From Micropruina sp. (lineage in GTDB: Bacteria > Actinomycetota > Actinomycetes > Propionibacteriales > Propionibacteriaceae), in assembly GCA_016711205.1 (NCBI GenBank), contig JADJTM010000002.1:930001-994000 (forward strand): a stretch of DNA of 64,000 nt, written 5' to 3'. Below the pieces are notes generated by a model. The model was not told where the DNA came from and did not search any database. It saw only the letters and a list, made by a program, of their open reading frames with translations. The position numbers were made by a program, and so were the translations under genes. This document shows, in pieces, positions 36,238 through 44,276 of this stretch (position 1 is the first letter of the stretch; each line of letters starts with the position of its first letter).

Positions 36238-36879
36238 TCACCAGTTGCTGCCGGCGCAGGTGACCTTGAGAGTCACCGGCATGGTGCCGGCGGCGGTGCC
36301 GTCCTCAGCGTTGGCCAGCTTGCCGGTGACCTGGTACGTGTTTGCGTTCACCGTCAGCTTGGCGGACGTGCCGGCGGCCGGCTTGGCCGCGTCGAAGGTC
36401 AGTCTGCGGGTGATCAGCTCGGAGTCTTCGCCCAGCTCGATGGTCAGACCCGACAGTGTCTTCCTGCCACCGGCCAGGGTCAGCACCACCTCGATGGTGT
36501 TGAAGAAGTCGTTCTTCTTGTCCGCAACACTCAACGTCGGGACGCCCGCCTTGTTCTGGCAGCTGCCGGTGAGCTTCTTGCTGGCGTCCGCGAACAGCTT
36601 CAGCGACCCGGTCGCCTTGACCGCGGGCCCTGAGGTGGCCGTGGCGCTCGCCGTCGTCGTCGAGGTGGCGCTCGCCGTCGTGCTCGACGGGGATGAGGTC
36701 GTCGTCGCCGGCGTCGAGTCCGTGGCTGTGGGCAGTGGCGAGGTGACGGAGGGACTGGGCACAGCGGCGGTCGGAATGGTCGCGGGTGGCACCCGCGCGC
36801 ATCCGCTCAGTGCGACGGCCAGGGTCAAGCAGGCGGGAACCAGGCGCTGATAACAGGTGCGTGCAGTCACACACTCCAT
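36238..36879 (-). CDS. LpqH-like lipoprotein
   Basis: 213 residues from ATG 36879 (GAGG ribosome site). The signal peptide ends in lipobox ALSGC (Cys27), followed by a Pro/Thr/Ser/Ala-rich linker to about residue 90. The C-terminal domain has the layout of the mycobacterial 19-kDa LpqH family: LTGSCQN with the first Cys, NTIEVVLTLAG, NANTYQVTGKL and a final VTLKVTCAGSNW with the second Cys of a likely disulfide. The family assignment rests on this pattern. It lies opposite the frameshifted extension of the hydrolase and next to sppA in an envelope block. Confidence 0.7.
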   Translation of the reverse strand: MECVTARTCYQRLVPACLTLAVALSGCARVPPATIPTAAVPSPSVTSPLPTATDSTPATTTSSPSSTTASATSTTTASATATSGPAVKATGSLKLFADASKKLTGSCQNKAGVPTLSVADKKNDFFNTIEVVLTLAGGRKTLSGLTIELGEDSELITRRLTFDAAKPAAGTSAKLTVNANTYQVTGKLANAEDGTAAGTMPVTLKVTCAGSNW

Positions 36880-37019
36880 GCTGAACCTCGCCCGCGCCGA
36901 AGCCCGCCGCGACTCGCTCAGACAGCCCGATTGGGCTGCGCCGCCCAGCTCGGCTCGTTCGCCGCCTTCGGCGCCTGGCATCTGCCGCTGATCGGCGCGA
37001 CTCGCAAGCGAGCACCACG

Positions 37020-37105
37020 TGGTTCTGAAATCACCCGTCGGAGTGCCGCCGTGGAGCGGCGTGTCGCGCACCCGGGCTCACGCTGGTGTCGTGATTTCAG
37101 AAACC
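37020..37105. repeat. inverted repeat upstream of sppA
   Basis: GGTTCTGAAATCAC (37020-37033) and GTGATTTCAGAAACC (37091-37105) are complementary except for one extra A and enclose about 57 nt. The pair sits just before the TACGCT -10 of sppA (37122-37127). It could be a small repeat element or an operator pair; no function is assigned. Confidence 0.45.
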
Positions 37106-37134
37106 ACCCCATCAACCCGCATACGCTGGCGGGC

Positions 37135-38877
37135 ATGGATCCTCTCGCCAAGCTGTCTTCACTGTTTCGCACGTCCACGCACGGCGATCGGGTGATTCTC
37201 GAGCTCGACCTCGACTTCTCGGTGCTCAGCAACGCCCCGGCCAACCCGCTCGAGGCGCTCAAGCTGATCAACGCGCCGAGCATGCGGGCGGTGCGCGACG
37301 GCCTGCGCGATGCCGCTGAGGACGCTTCGGTCGCCGGCCTGATCGTGCACGTGGGCACGTGCCCGGTGACCGCCTCGCAGGCCTGCGAGCTGGCCGACTC
37401 GATCGCGGGCTTCGGCGAGCACAAGCCGGTCTGGGCCTACACCGAGTCCTTCGGTGAGTTCGGCACCGCACTGCTGCCCTACGTGTTGGCCGCGCACGCC
37501 GACCAGGTCTGGCTGCAGCCGTCCGGCGAACTGGGGCTGGGCGGCGTCCGGGCCCAGATCACCCTGTTGCGCGGCACCCTCGACAAGGTCGGCCTCGAAC
37601 CGCAGTTCTCGCAGCGCAAGGAGTACAAGAGCGCCGCCGACACCTACGCGGCCCGCGAGATCACCGAGGCGAACCACGAGATGGTGCAGCAGATCGCCAA
37701 CTCGCTGACCCACTGGGCGGTCGACCTGATCGCGCAGCGACGTGGCCGCACCGCCGAGCAGGTCTGGGCCAGCGTCGATGCCGGCATCCTCACCCCGCAG
37801 CAGGCGGTGGAGCACGGGCTGGTCGATCAGATCGGCTATCGCGACCAGGTCTACGCCGCGGCCCGGGCGGCCTGGCGCGGCGAGCAGGCGCAGCTGCGGT
37901 ACGTGCACCGCTACGCGAAGGTTTCGGCCGCCAAGGAGCTGGTCCAGGCCAAGCTGAAGCCGGCGGTCGCCATCGTCGAGATCCGCGGTGGTATCGTCGC
38001 CGGACGTCCGGCGCGGCAGGGCGGCGGACAGCCCGTGGCGGCGTCCGAGGTGGTCTGCCAGCATCTGCGGGCCGCGGCTGCCGACGAGTCGGTCAAGGCG
38101 GTCGTGCTGCGGGTCGAATCGCCGGGTGGTTCGTACATCGCCTCCGACCTGATCCGCCGCGAGGTGCTCAGGTTGCGCGAGTCCGGACGTCCGGTGGTGG
38201 CGTGCATGGGTGACGTGGCCGGCTCGGGCGGCTATTACGTGGCGATGCCGGCCAACGAGATCGTCGCGCAGCCGACCACCCTGACCGGGTCGATCGGGGT
38301 GCTGGCCGGCAAGTTCGTCACCACCGAGCTGAAGAACAAGATCGGGCTGGTGATGGCCGATGTGATCTCAGGCCCGTGGTCGTCCTTCCTCTCCCCGAAC
38401 CAGCCGTTCACCGAGCAGCACTGGGCGGCGCTCGACCAGCGCCTGGACGACATCTACGCCGACTTCACCGGCAAGGCCGCCACCGACCGGCAGCTGGCGA
38501 TCGAGGTTCTCGAACCGGTGGCCCGAGGCCGCGTCTGGACCGGCACGGACGCCCGCGAGCGCGGCCTGGTCGACCATCTCGGCGGCATGAACCTGGCCAT
38601 CGACCGGGCCTGCGCGCTGGCCTCGGTCAAGCGCGCGGACATCGCGGTGCGCCCGGTCTCGATGCTCGGCTTCCTCAAGCAGTTCAAGCCGGCCGAGTCG
38701 AGCGAATCGGTGGCCACCCGGGTGACGATGCCGACCCGGCTCAGCGTGGACGGCGTCATCGAGGCCTTCGCCGGCATGTTCGGGGTTCAGGCGCACGGAG
38801 CGCTGTCGATGCCGTTCCAGGTCACTGTGCACGCGGGGCTGGGCAGCCCGGTCGTTTACGATGGGTCAGATGCCTGA
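37135..38877 (+). CDS. sppA: signal peptide peptidase SppA, 67K type
   Basis: 580 residues with the tandem ClpP-like halves of the long SppA class, which degrades cleaved signal peptides in the membrane. The catalytic Lys is in QRKEYKSAADTYA (about residue 162) and the nucleophile Ser about 363 in GDVAGSGGYYVAMPA. QPTTLTGSIGVLAGKF follows as in SppA. No clear N-terminal membrane anchor is seen, unlike E. coli SppA. ATG 37135 follows a TACGCT -10 by 7 nt without a Shine-Dalgarno sequence, suggesting a leaderless mRNA. Confidence 0.92.
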   Translation: MDPLAKLSSLFRTSTHGDRVILELDLDFSVLSNAPANPLEALKLINAPSMRAVRDGLRDAAEDASVAGLIVHVGTCPVTASQACELADSIAGFGEHKPVWAYTESFGEFGTALLPYVLAAHADQVWLQPSGELGLGGVRAQITLLRGTLDKVGLEPQFSQRKEYKSAADTYAAREITEANHEMVQQIANSLTHWAVDLIAQRRGRTAEQVWASVDAGILTPQQAVEHGLVDQIGYRDQVYAAARAAWRGEQAQLRYVHRYAKVSAAKELVQAKLKPAVAIVEIRGGIVAGRPARQGGGQPVAASEVVCQHLRAAAADESVKAVVLRVESPGGSYIASDLIRREVLRLRESGRPVVACMGDVAGSGGYYVAMPANEIVAQPTTLTGSIGVLAGKFVTTELKNKIGLVMADVISGPWSSFLSPNQPFTEQHWAALDQRLDDIYADFTGKAATDRQLAIEVLEPVARGRVWTGTDARERGLVDHLGGMNLAIDRACALASVKRADIAVRPVSMLGFLKQFKPAESSESVATRVTMPTRLSVDGVIEAFAGMFGVQAHGALSMPFQVTVHAGLGSPVVYDGSDA

Positions 38878-38905
38878 CGCCGACGACCGAGGTGACCGCC
38901 TGTGA
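38870..38905 (+). CDS. possible 11-codon leaderless upstream ORF overlapping the VanW start
   Basis: ATG 38870 opens MPDADDRGDRL and stops at TGA 38903-38905, whose first two bases overlap the GTG start of the VanW gene (38902). A TACGAT -10 (38857-38862) lies 7 nt upstream, so the peptide would be the first codons of a leaderless transcript and would couple translation into the VanW gene. It overlaps the last codons of sppA by 8 nt. Prediction from signals only. Confidence 0.35.
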   Translation: MPDADDRGDRL

Positions 38906-40596
38906 GCGCCCGAACCATCGCCCTGTGGACCGCCGGTGGTGCGGTGGTGCTGGCCGGCGCCGCCTACGCGACCGGTTACGCGCTGGCCGGCGACAACACG
39001 CCGCGCAACGCGTCCGTGGCGGGCGTGCCGATCGGCGGGCTGACCTCGCAGGCGGCCACCGCCAAGCTGAGCAGCGAACTCGAGCCGCGCCTGTCCCGTC
39101 CGCTGACCCTGGTTGCGGGTGACGAGCAGCTCGTCACGACCGCCGGCAAGCTCGGCTTGGGTGTCGACTATGCGGCGTCGGTCAGCAACGCCGGCGCTGG
39201 ACGAAGTTGGCACCCGGCGCACATTCTCACCGTGCTGACCGGAGGCAGCGACCAGCCGGCGGTCGTCACCCGCGACGCCACCGTGCTCGATGGCGCCCTG
39301 GCGGAGTTCGCCGAGGCGGCCGACGCCGCCCCGGTCGACGCCGGCCTGAGCGTGGCCAAGGGTGCGCTCGTCCGCACCGAGGGCGAGCCGGGCCTGAGCG
39401 TGCGTCAACAGCAGACCGCGGACGCGCTGGCGGACGGCTTCCTGACCGGCACGACGATCCAGGCCGTGGTCGACCAGAACGAACCGGAGGTCACCACCGC
39501 CGAGGCCGATCAGGTCGCCGCCGACATCGGCAAGCCGGCGTTGGCCTCGCCGATCACGGTCCGGACCGGCTCGTCCGGCTCGTTCGAGCTGGCACCCGCG
39601 ATGATCGCCGCCGCCCTGACCTTCCAGCCCGCCGACGGCACCCTGACGCCCGCCCTGGACGCCGACCGGCTCACCACCGCGGCGGCGAAGAAGATCAAGG
39701 GCCTGGGCTTGAAGCAACCCAGAGACGCCGACATCACGATCGCCAACGGCAAGCCGAAGATCGTCCCCTCGGTGGACGGGATCGGCCTGAAACCTGACGA
39801 CCTGGCGACGGCCGTGCTGGGGGTGCTCGACAAACCCTCGGGTCGCAGCGTCACCGTCGATGCCACCGTGCAGCGGGCCGAGTTCAGCACCGCCGACGCC
39901 CGCAAGCTCGGCGTCAAACAGGTCACCGGCTCGTTCACCACCTACTACCCGGGCTCTGCCTACCGGGTGAACAACATCGGCAAGGCGGCGCGGCTGATCA
40001 ACGGCACCTTTCTCAAACCGGGCGAGACGTTCAGCATGAACCGGACCCTGGGCCAGCGGACGGCGGCGGCGGGCTGGATGGCCGGTGGCGGCATCGAGGG
40101 CGGCAAGATCAAGACCCTGCTGGGCGGGGGCATCAGCCAGGCCACCACCACCACTTTCAACGCGATCTTCTTCGCCGGCCTCGAAGACATCTACCACAAG
40201 CCGCACTCGTTGTACTTCAGCCGCTACCCGGTCGGCCGCGAGGCCACCCTGGACTGGCTCAGCGTCGACATGAAGTTCCGCAACGACTCTCCGTACGGGG
40301 TGGTCCTGCAGGCGTGGACCACCGGCAGGGTCGGCCAGCAGGGCTCGGTGACGGTGAAGGTGTGGTCGACCAAGCGGTACACGATCAAGACCACGACACC
40401 GGTGCGCAGCAACTACCGCTCGCCCGCCGCGACCCAGTACGACGAGTCACCGGGGTGCGTGCCGCAGAGTGCCATGGGCGGCTTCGACGTGCGGTACAAG
40501 CGCCTGTTCTACGCCGGCAAGAAGCTCGTCAAGAGCGAGCCGTTCTTCTGGAGCTACAACACGCTCACGCCGGTGGTCTGCGGCAAGAAGCCGTAG
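38902..40596 (+). CDS. VanW family protein
   Basis: 564 residues. An N-terminal signal anchor (ALWTAGGAVVLAGAAYATGY) places the rest outside the membrane. Two PG_binding_4-like repeats (about 30-320) precede the VanW domain, recognised by FTTYYPGSAYRVNNIGKAAR, LKPGETFSMNRTLGQRT, GGGISQATTTTFNAIFFAGL and HSLYFSRYPVGREATLDW. VanW proteins are of unknown biochemical role but occur with cell-wall genes. The GTG start follows a GAGGTG ribosome site and overlaps a short upstream ORF. It sits 25 nt behind sppA. Confidence 0.9.
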   Translation: MSARTIALWTAGGAVVLAGAAYATGYALAGDNTPRNASVAGVPIGGLTSQAATAKLSSELEPRLSRPLTLVAGDEQLVTTAGKLGLGVDYAASVSNAGAGRSWHPAHILTVLTGGSDQPAVVTRDATVLDGALAEFAEAADAAPVDAGLSVAKGALVRTEGEPGLSVRQQQTADALADGFLTGTTIQAVVDQNEPEVTTAEADQVAADIGKPALASPITVRTGSSGSFELAPAMIAAALTFQPADGTLTPALDADRLTTAAAKKIKGLGLKQPRDADITIANGKPKIVPSVDGIGLKPDDLATAVLGVLDKPSGRSVTVDATVQRAEFSTADARKLGVKQVTGSFTTYYPGSAYRVNNIGKAARLINGTFLKPGETFSMNRTLGQRTAAAGWMAGGGIEGGKIKTLLGGGISQATTTTFNAIFFAGLEDIYHKPHSLYFSRYPVGREATLDWLSVDMKFRNDSPYGVVLQAWTTGRVGQQGSVTVKVWSTKRYTIKTTTPVRSNYRSPAATQYDESPGCVPQSAMGGFDVRYKRLFYAGKKLVKSEPFFWSYNTLTPVVCGKKP

Positions 40597-40691
40597 CCAG
40601 CCCGCTGGTCGAGCTTGTCGAGACCCACCCTGGCGCCCCTGTCAAGCAGGTGCTCGCCCAACTACTTAGGGCTCGCGAAGCTCCGAAGTTG

Positions 40692-41741
40692 TCAACCTGG
40701 TGTGGACAGTTCGCGAGTGTTGATGCCGGTGGGTCCGACGGTGGGGGCTCGGGGTGCTTGTCGGAAGCGGTTGGGGTGTGCGGCGTGGTAGGCGTCGAGT
40801 TGTGCTTGCCGTCGGGCTTGGTCGGTGGCGACGGTGCCGTGGTAGACGGCAGCCGGGGTGTAGTAGCCGATGCCGGAGTGTCTGTGGTGGTTGGCGTATC
40901 GATCGAGGAAAGCTTGTGTCCAGGCGCGGGCGTGGTCGATGTCATCGAACCGGGGTGGGTGGTCGATGTCGTATTTGATGGTTTTAAACATGGATTCGGA
41001 AAACGGGTTGTCGTTGCTGACGCGCGGACGGGAGAACGATCCGGTGACGTGGTGGTCGTTGAAGACGCCGGCCAGGTCGGCTGAGCGCATCGCGGAGCCG
41101 TTATCGGCATGGACGACATCCACGTGGCCGTGTTGCTGGAACGCGCGCCGGAAGAGCCTTTTGGCGGCGTGGCTGGTGGTAGTGGGTTCGATCAGCCAGC
41201 CGGTCGGGAAGCGAGAGTAGACGTCGAGGATCAGCATCAACTGGTAACACTCGAGGCCTTCTGGGCCGCCGCACAACTCGGTCGCGTCCCAGGACCACAG
41301 TTGGTTCGGTCGGAACGCCTGCGCGGTCGGAGCGGGCCGTTTCCGGCGTGATCCGCTGCCTTGGCTCCGTTGCCGGCGGCGATCCCCGACCAGGTTCTCG
41401 GATCGGGCGATCCGGTAGAACGTGGCTTGCGAACAGCTCACCTGCCCGGCATCGAAACTGCGCCAATAGGTTTGCACGACCGACAGCTCGGCGTATTCAT
41501 CCGCCACCAGCGACTCGATCACTTGGGCCCGCTCGGCCTCGGCCAGGGCCGCCGGCTGGTGCCGGTCACGATGCGGCACCGGCTCCGGCACCCGCCGATC
41601 GTGACAATAACCCCTGGTCAACCGATAGAAAGAGGCGCGTGGCAGGCCAGTGACACGACAGGCTCGGCTAATCGTCCAGCCCGCCGTCGTTGACAGCGCT
41701 GAGACCGCGTCGGTCAGGACAACTTGAGCCGCTTCAGCCAT
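40692..41741 (-). CDS. IS3-type transposase OrfB (DDE integrase domain)
   Basis: 349 residues. N-terminal HTH_21-like part (TISRACRVTGLPRASFYRLT), then the rve domain with catalytic residues in LWSWDATELCGG (Asp), VDVVHADNGSAMRSADL (Asp) and SRPRVSNDNPFSESMFKTIK (Glu). The frame is -1 relative to OrfA with a 28-nt overlap. IS3 elements often fuse the two by frameshifting, but no A-rich slippery run is seen here and OrfB has its own ATG at 41741, so start-stop coupling is the simpler reading. The stop lies inside the terminal repeat. Confidence 0.9.
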   Translation of the reverse strand: MAEAAQVVLTDAVSALSTTAGWTISRACRVTGLPRASFYRLTRGYCHDRRVPEPVPHRDRHQPAALAEAERAQVIESLVADEYAELSVVQTYWRSFDAGQVSCSQATFYRIARSENLVGDRRRQRSQGSGSRRKRPAPTAQAFRPNQLWSWDATELCGGPEGLECYQLMLILDVYSRFPTGWLIEPTTTSHAAKRLFRRAFQQHGHVDVVHADNGSAMRSADLAGVFNDHHVTGSFSRPRVSNDNPFSESMFKTIKYDIDHPPRFDDIDHARAWTQAFLDRYANHHRHSGIGYYTPAAVYHGTVATDQARRQAQLDAYHAAHPNRFRQAPRAPTVGPTGINTRELSTPG

Positions 41742-42136
41742 GACGCGTACTCGGTCGCGGACATCAACGCCGGCGGGATCTGCGAATCCGGTTCCGAGCT
41801 CGTCGTGATCCCCTCCAAGAGCTCGAACGCTTTTCCCAGGATCTCGGTTGCCGCTTCGGCCTGAGCGGTCTTGCGCCGCAGCGTTTCATTCTCGGCCCGC
41901 AATCGAGCCAACTCGGCACGCATCTGACCCACATCCGAGCGGCTCGCCACCCGCTGCTGAGACTGCTCCAGCTCGCCGTTATCCCGCGCCCGCACCCACG
42001 CATAGACGGTGTTCCGATCCAGTCCGTACTCCCGCAATAGCCGCGTCTTCGCACCCCGCTCAACGCACCCATCCCACGCGCGCAAGAACTCCACCCGAAA
42101 CTCCAACGAAAAGCGTCGATGCCCCCCAGCCGACAT
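41714..42136 (-). CDS. IS3-type transposase OrfA (HTH and coiled coil)
   Basis: 140 residues from ATG 42136; a GTG at 42178 inside the terminal repeat would add 14 residues. The Tnp_1 helix-turn-helix (RRFSLEFRVEFLRAWDGCVE, then LLREYGLDRNTVYAWVRARD) binds the IS ends. A leucine-zipper-like coiled coil (MRAELARLRAENETLRRKTA) mediates multimerisation with OrfB. GGAG precedes the ATG by 6 nt. Intact. Confidence 0.85.
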   Translation of the reverse strand: MSAGGHRRFSLEFRVEFLRAWDGCVERGAKTRLLREYGLDRNTVYAWVRARDNGELEQSQQRVASRSDVGQMRAELARLRAENETLRRKTAQAEAATEILGKAFELLEGITTSSEPDSQIPPALMSATEYASWLKRLKLS

Positions 42137-42316
42137 CCCCGGCTCCACACTGATCTGACCCACGCCCTGCCCTCCCACTCGCGAACTGTCTCACCCCCAG
42201 GTTGACAGCGGGGGAGCTTGGCGAGCCCAAAGGAGTTGGACGAGCGTCACGTGGGGCCGGGTGCCGGCGTGAGCTGGCTCCGGCGCATCGGGCCGCGGCG
42301 CGTAGGCTGACCCGAC

Positions 42317-43183
42317 GTGAGTGCAGTGATGATGCCGGGCCAACCGGTTGCCGATGCCGTTTTCGCCGACCTGCAGCCGCGCGTCGCTGCGCTGCGGGCC
42401 ACCGGGCGCAATCCGGGGCTGGGCACGATCCTGGTGGGGGACGACTCCGCGTCCGCCGGCTACATCCGGATGAAGCAGCAGCGAGCGGCGTCCCTGGGCT
42501 TCGGCGGCCGGCACGAGCAACTGCCCGGCGACGCGACACAGGCCGATCTGGTCGGCGTGATCCGCGACTTCAACACCGACGACGAGATCGACGCGGTGCT
42601 GATCCAGCACCCCGTCCCGGCCCACCTCGACTACGAGGCGGCCCTGGCCGAACTCGACCCCGACAAGGACGCGGACGGTGCCCACCCGGTGAACATGGGC
42701 CGGCTGGCGCTCGGAATGACGGGGCCGCTGCCGTGCACCCCGGCCGGCATCGAGGCGCTGCTGCAGTTCTACGGCATTGCGGTGGCGGGCCGCGACGTGG
42801 TGATCCTGGGGCGCGGTTTCACGCTGGGCCGGCCGTTGTCGATGCTGCTCTCGCTGAAGCGGCCGGGCGGCAACGCGGCGGTCACCGTGGTGCACACCGG
42901 GGTGCCCGACTGGGCCGAGCACACCCGCCGCGCCGACATCGTGATCGCGGCCGCCGGCGTGCCCGGCATTCTGCGTCCCGAACACCTCACGCCCGGACGG
43001 GTGGTGGTCGGCGGCGGCGTCCGGTACGTGGGGCGGCGGCTGCTGCCCGACGTGGACGAGGCCTGCAACGACGTGGCCGGCTGGATCACGCCCCGGGTGG
43101 GTGGTGTCGGGCCCACCACGATCGCGATGCTGTTCCGCAACACGGTGGAAGCCGCCGAGCGGCGGGCCGGCTCAGGCCTGTAG
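42317..43183 (+). CDS. folD: FolD, methylenetetrahydrofolate dehydrogenase / cyclohydrolase
   Basis: 288 residues. Bifunctional cytoplasmic enzyme interconverting methylene-, methenyl- and formyl-THF with NADP. The catalytic Lys is in SAGYIRMKQQRAASLGF, the family block is VLIQHPVPAHLD with DPDKDADGAHPVNMGRLALG, and the nucleotide loop is VVILGRGFTLGRPLSMLL. It ends PRVGGVGPTTIAMLFRNTVE. Some positions are unusual (Ala for the common Phe or Leu in DGAHP, GFTLGRP for the typical SxxVGxP). The GTG start is 8 nt behind TAGGCT (42303-42308), consistent with a leaderless mRNA. Confidence 0.95.
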   Translation: MSAVMMPGQPVADAVFADLQPRVAALRATGRNPGLGTILVGDDSASAGYIRMKQQRAASLGFGGRHEQLPGDATQADLVGVIRDFNTDDEIDAVLIQHPVPAHLDYEAALAELDPDKDADGAHPVNMGRLALGMTGPLPCTPAGIEALLQFYGIAVAGRDVVILGRGFTLGRPLSMLLSLKRPGGNAAVTVVHTGVPDWAEHTRRADIVIAAAGVPGILRPEHLTPGRVVVGGGVRYVGRRLLPDVDEACNDVAGWITPRVGGVGPTTIAMLFRNTVEAAERRAGSGL

Positions 43184-43193
43184 GCCGGACTGC

Positions 43194-43411
43194 CGTCATC
43201 CCGGCGAAGGCCGAGATCTCACGTACGTCGAAATCGTGCGCTCGGGTCTGGACAGGCTCGACGCTCCGAGATCCCGGCGTCCGCCGGGATGACGGGGTGT
43301 GGGACGGGGGCTCCCGGCGTAGGTGATGACGGGGTGTGGGACCGGGGATCCCGGCCGTGCCTGATGACGGGGCGTGGGACCGTTCGTCATCCCGGCGGAC
43401 GCCGGGATCTC
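43194..43411. repeat. cluster of palindromic repeats, family B
   Basis: Between folD and the convergent minus-strand gene lie four elements. One is degenerate (43194-43220). One copy at 43264-43296 is identical to that at 8125-8157, with core GATCCCGGCGTCCGCCGGGA. One is degenerate, near 43346-43371. One is inverted (43386-43411, GTCATCCCGGCGGACGCCGG). The last touches the stop codon of the minus-strand gene. Together they probably terminate both convergent genes. Confidence 0.75.
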
Positions 43412-43886
43412 AGCCGCGCACCTGGACGCTGCGCGCGTTCTGTCGTGTCGCCCACCAGCACAGGGCGATCAGCAGCTCGGGGTCGTCCACGTTCGTGCTC
43501 AGCCATTCGCCATCGACCCGGGCGCGCCGCGGGCCGTCCGCCCAGTCGTCGCGCTCCGCGAACACCGACTCGGGTGCGGCGCGTCCGGCCAGCAGGTCGC
43601 TGATCCGGTGCAGCACCGGCTCGCCCGACAGCCCGGCTCGGGCGGCGAGCTCGTCCAGCAGGTCACGGGACGCCTTGCGCGGGTCGCGACCCAGCGAGAC
43701 GCCCACCCGACGGGCCGCCTGCACGGTGCCGGGCGCGATCTGGTGCAGCCGGCCGTGCCGGTCCTCGAGGGTCAGCGGAGCCACGGCCGTGACGAAGCCG
43801 ATCAGGTCACGGGTGGGTTCGGTCAGCCGCAGCGTGACCCGCTCCCCGAGGTGCAGCGGCGGTATCAGCAGGCGGTCGGCATCCAT
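43410..43886 (-). CDS. hypothetical protein resembling the N-terminal (SH3-like) part of Rv0428c-type proteins
   Basis: 158 residues from ATG 43886 (GGGAG ribosome site). The start MDADRLLIPPLHLGERVTLR is followed by a beta-rich region (ERVTLRLTEPTRDLIGFVTA, LTLEDRHGRLHQI). This recalls the SH3-like domain in front of the GNAT domain of mycobacterial Rv0428c-type proteins, but no acetyltransferase domain follows. The C-terminal part ends LLIALCWWATRQNARSVQVR. It is divergent from the ferredoxin gene, with 69 nt between the starts. Family call is tentative. Confidence 0.6.
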   Translation of the reverse strand: MDADRLLIPPLHLGERVTLRLTEPTRDLIGFVTAVAPLTLEDRHGRLHQIAPGTVQAARRVGVSLGRDPRKASRDLLDELAARAGLSGEPVLHRISDLLAGRAAPESVFAERDDWADGPRRARVDGEWLSTNVDDPELLIALCWWATRQNARSVQVRG

Positions 43887-43955
43887 GGGCTCCCGTTCCG
43901 GCGCGTTGTGCACGGTAGAGTGACGACGTTCGAGCAGCGATCGAGGAGAGTCGAA

Positions 43956-44276
43956 GTGACGTACATCATCACGCAGCCCTGTGTCGACGTAAAGGACCTG
44001 GCGTGCGTTGAGGAATGCCCCGTGGACTGCATCTACGAGGGCAACCGCATGCTGTACATCCAGCCCGACGAGTGCGTCGACTGCGGTGCGTGCGAGCCGG
44101 TCTGCCCGGTCGAGGCCATCTTCTACGAAGACGACGTGCCCGCCGACCAGAAGATGTACTACGACGTCAACGTCAACTTCTTCGACACCGTCGGTTCGCC
44201 CGGCGGCGCGGCGCGGCAGGGTCCGATCGACGCCGACCACCCCTACGTGGCCGACCTGCCGCCCCAGGGCGAGTGA
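43956..44276 (+). CDS. fdxA: 7Fe ferredoxin (3Fe-4S / 4Fe-4S), FdxA/FdxC type
   Basis: 106 residues. Small electron carrier with cysteines at 9, 17, 21 and 25 and then 40, 43, 46 and 50. The first cluster lacks the second Cys of a CxxC motif (CVDVKDLACVEECPVDC) and so holds 3Fe-4S. The second, CVDCGACEPVC, completes the 4Fe-4S site. GTG 43956 has a GAGGAGAG ribosome site. Its stop overlaps the dapC start. The fdx-dapC pairing matches Rv1177-Rv1178 in M. tuberculosis. Confidence 0.95.
   Translation: MTYIITQPCVDVKDLACVEECPVDCIYEGNRMLYIQPDECVDCGACEPVCPVEAIFYEDDVPADQKMYYDVNVNFFDTVGSPGGAARQGPIDADHPYVADLPPQGE

Larger units (their letters stand above)
40690..42207. mobile_element. IS3-family insertion sequence, 1518 bp
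   Basis: Ends are inverted repeats of 29 and 31 nt. The left end starts TGTCAACCTGGTGTGGACAG, and the right end, read inward, starts TGTCAACCTGGGGGTGAGAC; both end in ACAGTTCGCGAGT. It carries orfA and orfB on the minus strand. No target duplication is obvious (GAAGT on the left, GCGGG on the right). Both frames are intact, so it may be active. Confidence 0.88.
40653..42244. repeat. palindromic repeat, family A, split by the IS3-type element
   Basis: The left arm at 40653-40684 (CTCGCCCAACTACTTAGGGC, then TCGCGAAGCTCC) and the right arm at 42213-42244 are complementary at 28 of 32 positions. Only 5 nt separate each arm from the element end. Rejoined, they form a hairpin like the intact copy at 5563-5622. 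The IS therefore lies in the hairpin's loop. Confidence 0.75.

Noticed and set aside
36880..37134. Upstream extension of sppA to 36931 in the same frame
   Set aside because: The extension would read through the inverted repeat and promoter region, lacks conservation-like features, and the TACGCT box places the start at 37135.
41714..41741. Programmed -1 frameshift fusing OrfA and OrfB of the IS3-type element
   Set aside because: The frames are related by -1, but the overlap has no A-rich or other classical slippery heptamer and OrfB has its own ATG, so coupled re-initiation is the better supported reading.
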